Part shown: positions 1-6,509 of the stretch, one piece after another
How positions within the stretch are numbered: position 1 is the first letter of the stretch
Layout of the letters: every line of letters begins with the position of its first letter
DNA from: DAOVQB01 sp023128935
Lineage (GTDB): Bacteria > Eisenbacteria > RBG-16-71-46 > CAIMUX01 > WJJG01
Reading direction: 5' to 3'
NCBI GenBank assembly: GCA_030628905.1
Contig: DAOVQB010000158.1
Span: 1-10,610 of the forward strand
Length of the DNA stretch: 10,610 bases
The notes under the pieces: generated by a model
What the model was told of the DNA's origin: nothing
The model's input: only the letters and a program-made list of their open reading frames with translations
Databases searched by the model: none
Translations under genes and position numbers: made by a program

Positions 1-1073
1 ACGCCGAGGGCGAGCCCACGGGGACCGGACACGCCGAGGAGCGAGAGAGCTCTGGGGCGGAGAATCGCCCAAGCACCCGTGCAGGTGGTGGTGGGAGGAG
101 ACAGCGCGGTCGGTCTAGAGCTAGAGGGAAGGGCAAAGACTTCCAGGCTCCTCGCGAGCCCGCGGTCCAGGTGCAGGGGCCCCTGTTTCGGGTTACCTTC
201 CGTGGGGGGCGTGTCGAGACCTTCTATAATCCCCGCAAGCTCGTTCTGCGCCCGAGAGACTTCGTGCTTGTTGAGGCCGAGCGCGGGACGGATCTGGGCT
301 GGGTCACGGATACCGACTGCTGCGACTTCCCGCGCAGGAAACGGCAAGCGCCGCGTGAACTGCTACGCCATGCGACCGCCGATGAGATCGCCCGCCTGGA
401 TGTTCTAAAGAAGCAGGATTGTGGGGCGCTCGAGGTCTGCCGTGAGCGCGCCGGGCACTTCGGGCTGGAGATGAAAGTCATCGATGCGGAGACCCAATTC
501 GACGGGAACCGCGTGACCTTCTATTTCACAGCGGAAAAGCGGGTGGATTTCCGTGAGCTGGTCAGAGACTTGGCCAGCATCTTCCGGACTCGGATCGAGT
601 TGCGACAGGTGGGTGCCCGCGACGCCGCGCGGCGCTGCGATGGCATCGGTCCATGTGGGCGCCAGCTCTGCTGCACGACACTGTTGGGCGAGTTCGAGCC
701 GGTTACATTGAAGATGGCCAAGGAACAAGACCTCTCGCTCAATCCCGCGAAGATCTCTGGTGCCTGTGGCCGGCTCATGTGCTGCCTTACTTATGAGTGC
801 GCTGCCTATCAGGATGCAGTGCGCTTGGCTCCGGAGGTGGGTTCGCGCTGGTCGTACCGCAGTGAGACATGGACTATCTCCGGGTGGGACCTGCGCAATC
901 GCCGTCTCTTCATCGCGGACCCAGGTGGGGAGACCCTGGCGGTAGATCTCGATGAGTTCAGAGAGCAGGCGACCGAGGAGCAGGCCGAGGAGCAGGCGAC
1001 CGAGGAGCAGGCCAAGGCGCAGGCGACCGAGGAGCAGGCCAAGGCGCAGGCGTCTTCCGACGAAGCGCAATAG
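1..1073 (+). CDS. ricT: RicT/YaaT-like PSP1 domain protein, 5' end outside window
   Basis: The conserved PSP1/RicT core runs from about base 180 to 950. It includes the diagnostic cysteine segments GIGPCGRQLCC (about 645-677) and KISGACGRLMCC (about 750-785), separated by MAKEQDLSLNP. In Bacillus, RicT (YaaT) acts with RicA and RicF in an Fe-S-containing complex that modulates RNase Y processing; that role is family knowledge and is unproven here. The reading frame is open from the first complete codon at base 3. The in-frame stretch ahead of the core is low-complexity, with a basic Gly/Arg-rich part (GGGGRRQRGRSRARGKGK), so the true start probably lies upstream of the window. A GTG at 171 would give 300 residues, near the usual ~275, and is the alternative start. 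The C-terminus carries 9-residue repeats rich in Glu, Gln and Ala. The stop is 14 nt before tatD. No ricA or ricF homologue is in the window. Confidence 0.9.
   Translation, partial: AEGEPTGTGHAEERESSGAENRPSTRAGGGGRRQRGRSRARGKGKDFQAPREPAVQVQGPLFRVTFRGGRVETFYNPRKLVLRPRDFVLVEAERGTDLGWVTDTDCCDFPRRKRQAPRELLRHATADEIARLDVLKKQDCGALEVCRERAGHFGLEMKVIDAETQFDGNRVTFYFTAEKRVDFRELVRDLASIFRTRIELRQVGARDAARRCDGIGPCGRQLCCTTLLGEFEPVTLKMAKEQDLSLNPAKISGACGRLMCCLTYECAAYQDAVRLAPEVGSRWSYRSETWTISGWDLRNRRLFIADPGGETLAVDLDEFREQATEEQAEEQATEEQAKAQATEEQAKAQASSDEAQ
972..1052 (+). repeat. Three 27-bp in-frame tandem repeats in the ricT tail
   Basis: Three consecutive 27-bp units (972-998, 999-1025, 1026-1052) encode TEEQAEEQA, TEEQAKAQA and TEEQAKAQA. 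Units 2 and 3 are identical at the DNA level; unit 1 differs in two adjacent codons. The product would be a charged, Ala/Gln-rich, probably helical or disordered tail after the folded PSP1 core. Near-identical copies point to recent slippage or duplication, so copy number may vary among relatives. Confidence 0.9.
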
Positions 1074-1087
1074 GACGCGGGCAGATC

Positions 1088-1921
1088 ATGATTGACACTC
1101 ACGCTCATCTTCATCTGCCTGACTTTGATCACGATCGCGAGTGTGTCGTGATCCGTGACTTCGCCCTCGGATTGACTGGGATCCTGGAGGTGAGTATCTC
1201 CGCGAACCGCTGGTCGATCGTCAAGTTGCTAGCGGAAGGGGATCGCCGCATCCTGGCTACGGCTGGAGTCCATCCCCACGAGGCCGCACGTGAGACAGCG
1301 CCGGATCTGAGGGCGCTGGAGAAGCAGATCCACCACAGTAGTGTTGTAGCGATTGGGGAGACCGGGATTGACACCTACCGCGACTATGCCCCGCTGGAGG
1401 ACCAGCGCAAGCTCTTTGCAGCGCAGGTGCGTCTTGCCCGGGAGAGCGGCCTGCCATTGGTCATTCATTGCCGGGAGGCATTCCAGGAGGTTTTCTCCAT
1501 CCTGGATCGAGAGGGTCGGGGAGAGGTGCGGGGCGTTTTCCACTGCTTTTCTGGGGATCTGACGGCCGCGCGCCAGGTCCTTGCCAGGGGGTTCGCCGTT
1601 GGGTTAGGAGGAGCGGTGACCTATGCCCCGGAGCGCTGGAGACCGCTTCTCCGCAGCCTGCCGCTCGAATCGCTCCTGCTGGAAACCGATTGCCCCTATC
1701 TCAGGCCCGCCCCGGACCGGGGCGGCAGAAATGAGCCTGCCCTGGTCTTCCACACAGCGCAGGTTGTGGCAGAGCTGCTGGGGATCGATCCCGGCGAGCT
1801 GGAGCGGATAGCTGATCGCAATGCGGCGGAGCTCTTTGGCTTTTCCGTCACGGCGCGGGACCAAGGAGCGGGGGTGCCGGGTGGTCAGCATGCAGACCGG
1901 TTCCGGGATTCGGGGGCATAA
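1088..1921 (+). CDS. tatD: TatD-family metal-dependent hydrolase/deoxyribonuclease
   Basis: A 277-residue TatD-family TIM-barrel metallohydrolase, a family with 3'-5' DNase/RNase activity that acts in the cytoplasm. Metal ligands are visible in the expected order: H5 and H7 in DTHAHL, E91 in IGETGID, H127 in VIHCRE, H152 in FHCFSGD, and D201 in ETDCPYLRP. The GVHPH motif lies near residue 60, and the C-terminal NAAELFGF motif near residue 250. The ATG at 1088 places DTHAHL at the very N-terminus as is normal. No strong ribosome binding site precedes it, so translation may be coupled to ricT. The last ~24 residues beyond NAAELFGF are an extra tail of low similarity to the family. The gene ends 2 nt before rsmA. 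Linkage with ricT and rsmA parallels the Bacillus yaaT/yabD/ksgA neighbourhood. Confidence 0.95.
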   Translation: MIDTHAHLHLPDFDHDRECVVIRDFALGLTGILEVSISANRWSIVKLLAEGDRRILATAGVHPHEAARETAPDLRALEKQIHHSSVVAIGETGIDTYRDYAPLEDQRKLFAAQVRLARESGLPLVIHCREAFQEVFSILDREGRGEVRGVFHCFSGDLTAARQVLARGFAVGLGGAVTYAPERWRPLLRSLPLESLLLETDCPYLRPAPDRGGRNEPALVFHTAQVVAELLGIDPGELERIADRNAAELFGFSVTARDQGAGVPGGQHADRFRDSGA

Positions 1922-1923
1922 CG

Positions 1924-2907
1924 GTGGGGACGACAAGCTCCGCAAGCGTCCGCCAGTGGCTTCGCCGGTATGAGGTGAGGCCGAAGAAGCGGTGGGGACA
2001 GACCTTCCTGACTGATCCCCGTGTCCCCGCGCGGTTGCTCGAGCTATGGGACCTGAAGGCGGGCTTGAGGGTATTGGAGATCGGAGCCGGGGCCGGCGCG
2101 CTCACCCTTCCGCTTCTCGCCCGCGGCCTGAAGGTCGTGGCGGTGGAGAGAGACCGACTCCTTTGCCGCCTGTTGAGGGATCGGGTTCGTGAAGAATGTC
2201 CCGGGACAAACCTGTGCATTCTCGAACAGGATATCCTGACCCTGGATCCTGGCGAGACGCTAATGCGTGCCTCTCACGTCGAATCGTCGCGAGGGCCCGC
2301 AGATACACAGCCGCAGCAGATGGCTGGTGAGAAGTGCGTGCCAATTGGAACTGACTTCCCGGATCGGTGGGTCCTAGTGGGGAATCTCCCCTATGCCATT
2401 ACCGGATCGCTCCTGAAGTGGGTGGTGCGCAATCGAGGGTGGTTCTCATGGGCCTCGCTCATGCTCCAGCGTGAGGTGGCGTTGCGGCTTATGGCCGCCC
2501 CGGGATCGAAGGCCTACGGGTCGCTCACACTTTGGGTGGGGTTTCACTTTCGGGTCGAGAAGGAATTGGCTGTGGATGCGGCTAGCTTCTGGCCGATGCC
2601 GAAAGTGACCTCTCTCGTGTTGCGCCTGACCCCGCGGGCCAAGCCCCCGGTGGATGTACCCTCTGGGGCGATGCTGGAGACCGTGGTCCGGGCGGCCTTC
2701 TCACACCGGCGCAAGGTGTTGGCCGGATCGCTCGCGCGTGGTTTGGGGGTGCATCGCCGTCGGGTGGAAGATGCGCTCAGCGCGGCGGGTATTGGGCCCC
2801 GGCTGCGGGCGGAGGAGTGCTCGCTCGAGGATTTCGCAGCACTGACGCGGAGTCTGGCGGCGGGATGGGCAGAGGAAGGGGAAACTGCATGGCACAGGAA
2901 GGAATGA
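1924..2907 (+). CDS. rsmA: 16S rRNA dimethyladenosine transferase RsmA/KsgA with an internal insertion
   Basis: SAM-dependent enzyme that dimethylates two adjacent adenines near the 3' end of 16S rRNA during small-subunit maturation. Visible motifs: KKRWGQTFLTDP at residues 21-32, SAM-binding LEIGAGAGALT at 51-61, acidic E75 in VVAVERD, D103 in EQDIL, catalytic NLPY at 154-157, FWPMPKVTS at 222-230, and AAFSHRRKVL in the C-terminal domain. The GTG at 1924 is the only usual start codon between the upstream in-frame TGA (1813) and the core, and it sits 2 nt after tatD. At 327 residues the protein is about 50 longer than E. coli KsgA. D103 and N154 are 51 residues apart, against about 22 in E. 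coli, so roughly 30 residues are inserted just before NLPY; all catalytic motifs remain intact. The 3' end overlaps the next gene by 19 nt. Confidence 0.95.
   Translation: MGTTSSASVRQWLRRYEVRPKKRWGQTFLTDPRVPARLLELWDLKAGLRVLEIGAGAGALTLPLLARGLKVVAVERDRLLCRLLRDRVREECPGTNLCILEQDILTLDPGETLMRASHVESSRGPADTQPQQMAGEKCVPIGTDFPDRWVLVGNLPYAITGSLLKWVVRNRGWFSWASLMLQREVALRLMAAPGSKAYGSLTLWVGFHFRVEKELAVDAASFWPMPKVTSLVLRLTPRAKPPVDVPSGAMLETVVRAAFSHRRKVLAGSLARGLGVHRRRVEDALSAAGIGPRLRAEECSLEDFAALTRSLAAGWAEEGETAWHRKE
2264..2342. repeat. Insertion-like segment in rsmA bounded by 8-bp direct repeats
   Basis: TGCGTGCC occurs at 2264-2271 and again at 2335-2342. Just inside lie the inverted 6-mers TCTCAC (2272-2277) and GTGAGA (2327-2332). 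This arrangement falls within the part of rsmA that encodes the extra residues before NLPY and resembles a small inserted element with a target-site duplication. Against that, the two direct repeats are 71 bp apart and read in different frames, so a simple insertion would have broken the gene. The repeats are seen directly; the mobile origin is inference. Confidence 0.35.
2871..2881 (+). promoter_or_regulatory. Ribosome binding site setting the nucleotidyltransferase start
   Basis: A purine-rich AGAGGAAGGGG lies inside the 3' end of rsmA, with AAGGGG ending 7 nt before ATG 2889. This supports 2889 over the later ATG at 2904 (which overlaps the rsmA stop as ATGA) and over any earlier in-frame codon such as one near 2817. 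Confidence 0.6.
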
Positions 2908-3656
2908 TCGGTATCGTCCTGGCCGGGGGACTGGGGACGCGCCTGAGCCCGCTCACGGATGTGACCAACAAGCATCTATTGCCGGTCTATGACCGGCCGA
3001 TGATCTACTACCCGATCCAGACCCTCGTCACGGCTGGAATCCATGACATCCTATTGGTGACGGGAGGCAACAGCGCCGGGGACTTCCTGCGCCTGCTGGG
3101 CAACGGCAGGGGTTTTGGCCTGGCCCACCTCGACTATGTCTACCAGGAAGGGGAGGGAGGCATTGCCGCCGCGCTCTTGCTTGCCCGCTACTATGCGGAG
3201 GGCAAGCGCATGGTGGTTATCTTGGGGGACAACATCATCGAGGATGACATCGCGCCCCATGTGGAAGCCTTCCGCAGTCAGGCGCAGGGGGCCAAGATCC
3301 TGCTCAAAAAAGTGGACGACCCCCAACGCTTCGGTGTGGCTGAACTCGATGGCGACCACGTGGTTTCCATTGAGGAGAAGCCGCAGCGGCCTAAGACACC
3401 CTATGCAGTGACCGGTATCTATATGTATGATAGCCGGGTTTTTTCCATCATCGATGGACTGGAACCTTCTCAGCGTGGAGAGCTGGAGATCACTGACGTC
3501 AACAACGACTACATCCAGAACAGCGTAATGACCTTCGACTTCCTCAACGGTTGGTGGACCGATGCGGGGACCTTTGGGTCACTCCTACGTGCAAGTCTCC
3601 TTGTGGCGCGCAAAAAAGGCGCGCTTCCGGGTGGGGTGGATGGAGCCATGGTGTGA
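2889..3656 (+). CDS. Short RmlA-like sugar-1-phosphate nucleotidyltransferase
   Basis: A 255-residue cytoplasmic nucleotidyltransferase of the RmlA (glucose-1-phosphate thymidylyltransferase) type, joining an NTP to a sugar-1-phosphate for glycan synthesis. Visible motifs: LAGGLGTRLSPLT at residues 11-23, KHLLPVYDRPMIYYP at 28-42, LGDN at 112-115 (D114 a likely metal ligand), RFGVAE at 147-152, EEKP at 162-165, TGIYMYD at 175-181, GELEITDVN at 197-205, and WTDAGT at 223-228 (D225 the likely second metal ligand). It is shorter than canonical RmlA (~290), and has QEGEGGIAAA where RmlA has a QPxPxGLAQA-type segment, which fits the short-form relatives. The nucleotide and sugar specificity are therefore uncertain. 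No rmlB, rmlC or rmlD is present here. The start overlaps rsmA by 19 nt. Confidence 0.88.
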   Translation: MAQEGMIGIVLAGGLGTRLSPLTDVTNKHLLPVYDRPMIYYPIQTLVTAGIHDILLVTGGNSAGDFLRLLGNGRGFGLAHLDYVYQEGEGGIAAALLLARYYAEGKRMVVILGDNIIEDDIAPHVEAFRSQAQGAKILLKKVDDPQRFGVAELDGDHVVSIEEKPQRPKTPYAVTGIYMYDSRVFSIIDGLEPSQRGELEITDVNNDYIQNSVMTFDFLNGWWTDAGTFGSLLRASLLVARKKGALPGGVDGAMV

Positions 3657-3679
3657 CGGCAAGGGCTGGAAAAGGCCGG

Positions 3680-5599
3680 ATGAGGCAGCCTCTCGCAATG
3701 GCACTGGCTGCGGTATACTTGGCTTTGGGGCTGCTGAGCTCGCCGGCTTTCGCAAAGAGCATCCTCACGCAATGGGGGCTCAAGCCCAAGTATGACTCCT
3801 CCTACCGGGTCAACAGGACCAAGACCATCTGGGATCAGTCCCTGAAGTTCGATCGCAAGAGCGGGATCGTGCGTTTCAAGACAAAACTCAACAGCGAGAA
3901 CACAAAGGACAAGGCGCGCAACGATCTTGATAGAGCCAAGAACAACGCCCTCTTCCGGTTGTCCCGCCGGATGGGGTTTGGGGAGGTGTTTGGTGTCGGC
4001 GAACTCAAGTGGGATCGCAAGGAGAACCAACGCTCCTTGCGTGTGATCCACAATAACAACTTCGACCTCGGAAGCGGGGTCAAACTCCTGCAGCGCGAAA
4101 GAGGTTCTCTGGATCTGACGCTGAGCGGGGGGGGCACGCACAAGATGGATATCAACCAGCAGACTAGCACTAGGTCATCGCGCGTTGACTCGACTGAGGC
4201 CACGGGATGGAGCGGCGGGAGCAGGATGAGTGGCTCTTGGGATCCGTCTAAGGAATTCTCGTTCAATGGGTCAGGGAACTATCACACTTCCGCGAAGGAT
4301 TCGCGCAATACGCGCACGGAAGCAGACGCGGATACAACGATCTTTGAGATCCAGACGGCCACCGACCGGGGACGCTCCCTGGATACTTCCGCCGAGGGCT
4401 TGTGGACGCGGTTTGAAGCCTTCAATCTGCTTATCAAGGGCTCCTACGCGGACCGCTCATCCCAGTACTACTATGCCCCCAAGAGCGCACAGGAGACGAT
4501 GTCGTCGCAGACGGTGCTGGCGGCCTTGACTGTTGAAGGGGATCCGATTGAGACGTTTCACTACGGGATTGATCTCCGGGCCAAGGAGAGCCGTGACGAT
4601 TACGACCTTCAAGACCGGGACGGTTTTTCATCCTCCACGGATCTGTACTTTTCTGCCCGTCATGAGCTGGGGCTTCCGTTGGTTGCGGGCGCAGTGGCCC
4701 GCGCCAAGTTCGTGGTGAGTGATGGGCGCAGGGAATCCCAGAACCAGACAAGCTACGATACGAAGAGGAAAAATTTCCGGGCTGAGCTTTCCCGGTCATT
4801 CGGCCAGCGGGCAACCTCAACTGGCGCTTCGGGGATCGCTGAGCGCCTGACCCTAACGGGGCATGTGGGGGCTACGCTCACGCAGGATTTCTATGAAGAC
4901 CGCTCGCTCGATAGTGACCGGCTGCGGTCGGAAGCGACTATCGAAGCAAGATACACACCCTCAGACGACTTTCAATCCAAGCTCTCCTACTCGTGGACTG
5001 AGGAGCAGAACATCAAGATCCCCCGCGAGTCTTCCGCGCAGACTCAAACGCGTAAGGACTATAAAATTCTCGCGGACTACCGAGCCGCCCTGCCCTATGG
5101 GGTATCTGTCAAACAGGTCTTCCAGCTCAGTGCAAATTATGTCTATTATGTCTTTAACGAGAGCCAGAACACACTCTCCAGGTCAAACCGCGTGACAACC
5201 GGGGTAACAGCGCGGCTCTGGCACCGGTCTCGGATTGTCATGGACTATATCTTCCAGAGCAATGACAGCGGCGCGTACGTGTACAGGGGGAGCACGGAAA
5301 AACGCGTGTATATGGAGAGCCAGGATCGGCTACGCCAGAATCTGAAGGTGATGGTCAAGTGCGACGTGACAAAGGTGGTTTCCGTTAAAGTCATTGAGGT
5401 GCTCGATATCAACTCGCGAACGAATATATCGACCGGGGTGATGAACCGCAGGACAAAACACACCTTCACAGGGGAAGTCGGGCTCCGCAAACGCTTCGCG
5501 AACGGGCTAGATCTGAATGCGAATTTTGCCAGGACCAGCAGCGATGTTGAGGATGACTACTGGAATATCAAGGCAGAGATCGATATAACATTTGATTGA
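3680..5599 (+). CDS. Predicted outer-membrane beta-barrel protein of unknown family
   Basis: I do not recognise the family. The ATG at 3680 gives a typical signal peptide (MRQPLAMALAAVYLALGLLS followed by SPAFA), with probable cleavage after A25 before KS. The frame is open further upstream, but starting earlier would bury the signal peptide. The mature ~614 residues are full of 8-12-residue stretches with alternating hydrophobic/aromatic and polar residues, such as FHYGIDLRAKE, QVFQLSANYVYYVF and HTFTGEVGLRKRF. These are separated by polar loops rich in Asp, Ser, Asn and Arg, as in large transmembrane beta-barrels. The final strand NIKAEIDITFD resembles a C-terminal barrel signal, although the last residue is Asp. 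I see no POTRA, plug or TonB-box motif, and only one cysteine after the signal peptide. The gene starts 23 nt after the nucleotidyltransferase and ends 19 nt before a lipoprotein gene, so it is probably in the same operon. Strand number and cargo are unknown. Confidence 0.75.
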   Translation: MRQPLAMALAAVYLALGLLSSPAFAKSILTQWGLKPKYDSSYRVNRTKTIWDQSLKFDRKSGIVRFKTKLNSENTKDKARNDLDRAKNNALFRLSRRMGFGEVFGVGELKWDRKENQRSLRVIHNNNFDLGSGVKLLQRERGSLDLTLSGGGTHKMDINQQTSTRSSRVDSTEATGWSGGSRMSGSWDPSKEFSFNGSGNYHTSAKDSRNTRTEADADTTIFEIQTATDRGRSLDTSAEGLWTRFEAFNLLIKGSYADRSSQYYYAPKSAQETMSSQTVLAALTVEGDPIETFHYGIDLRAKESRDDYDLQDRDGFSSSTDLYFSARHELGLPLVAGAVARAKFVVSDGRRESQNQTSYDTKRKNFRAELSRSFGQRATSTGASGIAERLTLTGHVGATLTQDFYEDRSLDSDRLRSEATIEARYTPSDDFQSKLSYSWTEEQNIKIPRESSAQTQTRKDYKILADYRAALPYGVSVKQVFQLSANYVYYVFNESQNTLSRSNRVTTGVTARLWHRSRIVMDYIFQSNDSGAYVYRGSTEKRVYMESQDRLRQNLKVMVKCDVTKVVSVKVIEVLDINSRTNISTGVMNRRTKHTFTGEVGLRKRFANGLDLNANFARTSSDVEDDYWNIKAEIDITFD

Positions 5600-5604
5600 G
5601 GAGC

Positions 5605-5611
5605 GGAGGGG
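5605..5611 (+). promoter_or_regulatory. Ribosome binding site supporting GTG start at 5619
   Basis: GGAGGGG lies 7 nt before GTG 5619. This favours that codon over the TTG at 5592, which overlaps the upstream stop, and over the later GTG 5625 and ATG 5637. It gives the lipoprotein a compact signal sequence. Confidence 0.6.
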
Positions 5612-5618
5612 CCGCCAA

Positions 5619-6221
5619 GTGGGAGTGACATTGCGCATGCTGCTGGGCAGCCTGCTAATTACCTGGGCGCTGGGAGGATGTCTCTTTACCCCCCGGGACC
5701 CCGAGGATCCCGGCAATGGCGGGACCGGGGTAGTATGGGTGGATCCCGAGGTGCTCTATGACGCACTGGGGAACATGGAGCGTGCTCTGGAGGCCAAGGC
5801 CCTGACGAACTATGGCGCATCCTTTGCCAGCGGCCTGCTGGAGATGGTCCTGGACCCGGGGGATGAGGCGGATCTGGGCGAGGACCAATTTCCGGACTGG
5901 ACCAAGGACAAAGAAGAAGAGCGGATGAGGGGCATCCTGACGAGCACAGACGCCACATTGGATGTCGAGTGGTTCTTCACCCCAGGCGTATCGGACTCAA
6001 TCGACGAGTCGGCCTCGGAACGCTATTACAAAGACTTGGGCTATCGGCTCACTTTCGAGGAGGGTTCGAAGACGTCTGTGTATTCGGGGTTTGCTGACCT
6101 CTGGTTCCAGGATGACGGCACCGGGCTCTGGTATGTCAGCAAGTGGATCGACAAGCGGGATGACACGGGCAACCTCACCTGGGGCTGGCTGCGGGTGCAA
6201 AAGGTGGTAACATGGGAGTAG
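5619..6221 (+). CDS. Hypothetical lipoprotein, possibly NTF2-like
   Basis: With the GTG at 5619 the product is 200 residues. The N-terminus (R6, then MLLGSLLITWALGGC) is a lipoprotein signal with the lipobox cysteine at position 21. The residue after the cysteine is Leu, not Asp, so outer-membrane sorting is expected if E. coli Lol rules apply. After a Pro/Gly/Asp-rich linker, a predicted domain begins with a helix (VLYDALGNMERALEAKALTN) and ends in strands including ADLWFQDDGTGLWYVSKWID. This helix-then-sheet layout and the late Trp-rich strands suggest an NTF2/SnoaL-like fold, but that is inference. It appears distantly related to the lipoprotein at 6510-7118. It lies 19 nt after the beta-barrel gene, pointing to joint expression and perhaps to a partner role at the outer membrane. 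Confidence 0.75.
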   Translation: MGVTLRMLLGSLLITWALGGCLFTPRDPEDPGNGGTGVVWVDPEVLYDALGNMERALEAKALTNYGASFASGLLEMVLDPGDEADLGEDQFPDWTKDKEEERMRGILTSTDATLDVEWFFTPGVSDSIDESASERYYKDLGYRLTFEEGSKTSVYSGFADLWFQDDGTGLWYVSKWIDKRDDTGNLTWGWLRVQKVVTWE

Positions 6222-6228
6222 TTTGGGC

Positions 6229-6255
6229 CTCACCACGCAGCGTATAATTGGTGAG
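6229..6255 (+). promoter_or_regulatory. TATAAT box framed by a 7-bp inverted repeat
   Basis: A perfect TATAAT lies at 6243-6248, just after the first lipoprotein stop codon. CTCACCA (6229-6235) and TGGTGAG (6249-6255) are perfect inverted copies around it, an operator-like layout. There is no good -35 at 16-18 nt; TTGGGC at 6223-6228 is only 14 nt away. A promoter here is possible but weakly supported. Confidence 0.3.
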
Positions 6256-6325
6256 AGATGCGGATCTAGAGCATGCCTAGGGACCTGCGGGAAGGCCATC
6301 TGGTTGAGACTGAATCAGTTACGGC

Positions 6326-6401
6326 CTAAGACCTATCAGGGGGAGCGCGATCTGGTCAAGACCTGCCTGGGAAAGGCGCAGTTTGGTCGAAACCTGCCAG
6401 G
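6326..6401 (+). repeat. Degenerate ~31-bp direct repeats
   Basis: TGGTCAAGACCTGCCTGG (6353-6370) and TGGTCGAAACCTGCCAGG (6384-6401) match at 15 of 18 positions with a 31-nt period, and both are preceded by GCGC (6345, 6376). A weaker third copy is CTAAGACCTATCAGG (6326-6340). The first copy contains the near-palindrome GGTCAAGACC. They could be binding sites for a regulator or decayed duplications; no function is evident. Confidence 0.5.
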
Positions 6402-6430
6402 ATCTGCTGGGTAGCAACTGCAGGGTCTAG

Positions 6431-6490
6431 CAGCACACTGACATCGACGATAGGTGGTGCTGATGGAGATGCGTGCCGGTTAGCACCGCC
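6431..6490 (+). promoter_or_regulatory. Mutually exclusive leader hairpins before the second lipoprotein
   Basis: GTGCTG (6457-6462) can pair with CAGCAC upstream (6431-6436). The overlapping GGTGGTGCT (6453-6461) can instead pair with AGCACCGCC downstream (6482-6490), a 9-bp stem with one G-U. Both loops are 20 nt. The structure ends 8 nt before the ribosome binding site AGAGG (6499-6503). Pairing is seen in the sequence; a regulatory role is speculative and short matches can arise by chance. Confidence 0.25.
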
Positions 6491-6509
6491 AAGCAAAGAG
6501 AGGTTGCTC

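Larger units (their letters stand above)
6222..6509. other. 288-nt non-coding gap between two lipoprotein genes
   Basis: No convincing gene lies here; a short open frame at 6223-6414 has no recognisable domain and no ribosome binding site. The stretch holds a TATAAT near its start, degenerate direct repeats at about 6326-6401 and two alternative hairpins near its 3' end, each listed separately. It is the largest gap in the window and the likeliest place for a separate promoter or leader controlling the second lipoprotein. Confidence 0.6.

Noticed and set aside
972..1052. CRISPR-like array
   Set aside because: The units are contiguous, in frame and without unique spacers, so they are a protein-coding tandem repeat.
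405..1070. Long open frame on the minus strand opposite ricT
   Set aside because: It is antisense to the clearly conserved PSP1 gene, its Leu/Gly/Arg-rich part is merely the complement of the 27-bp repeats, and it shows no domain of its own.
3606..3624. Inverted repeat GCGCGC around AAAAAAG
   Set aside because: It lies inside the nucleotidyltransferase coding region (residues VARKKGAL) with no T-tract, so it is not a terminator.
3551..3679. Earlier start for the barrel protein
   Set aside because: It would overlap the nucleotidyltransferase and place 43 residues, including three cysteines and non-family sequence, ahead of an intact signal peptide.
3509..4141. Minus-strand open frame across the nucleotidyltransferase end and the barrel gene start
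   Set aside because: It would span two well-supported plus-strand genes and shows no recognisable motif.
6223..6414. 63-codon open frame in the gap between lipoproteins
   Set aside because: It has no ribosome binding site and no domain, and its sequence is explained by the degenerate DNA repeats; not supported as a gene.
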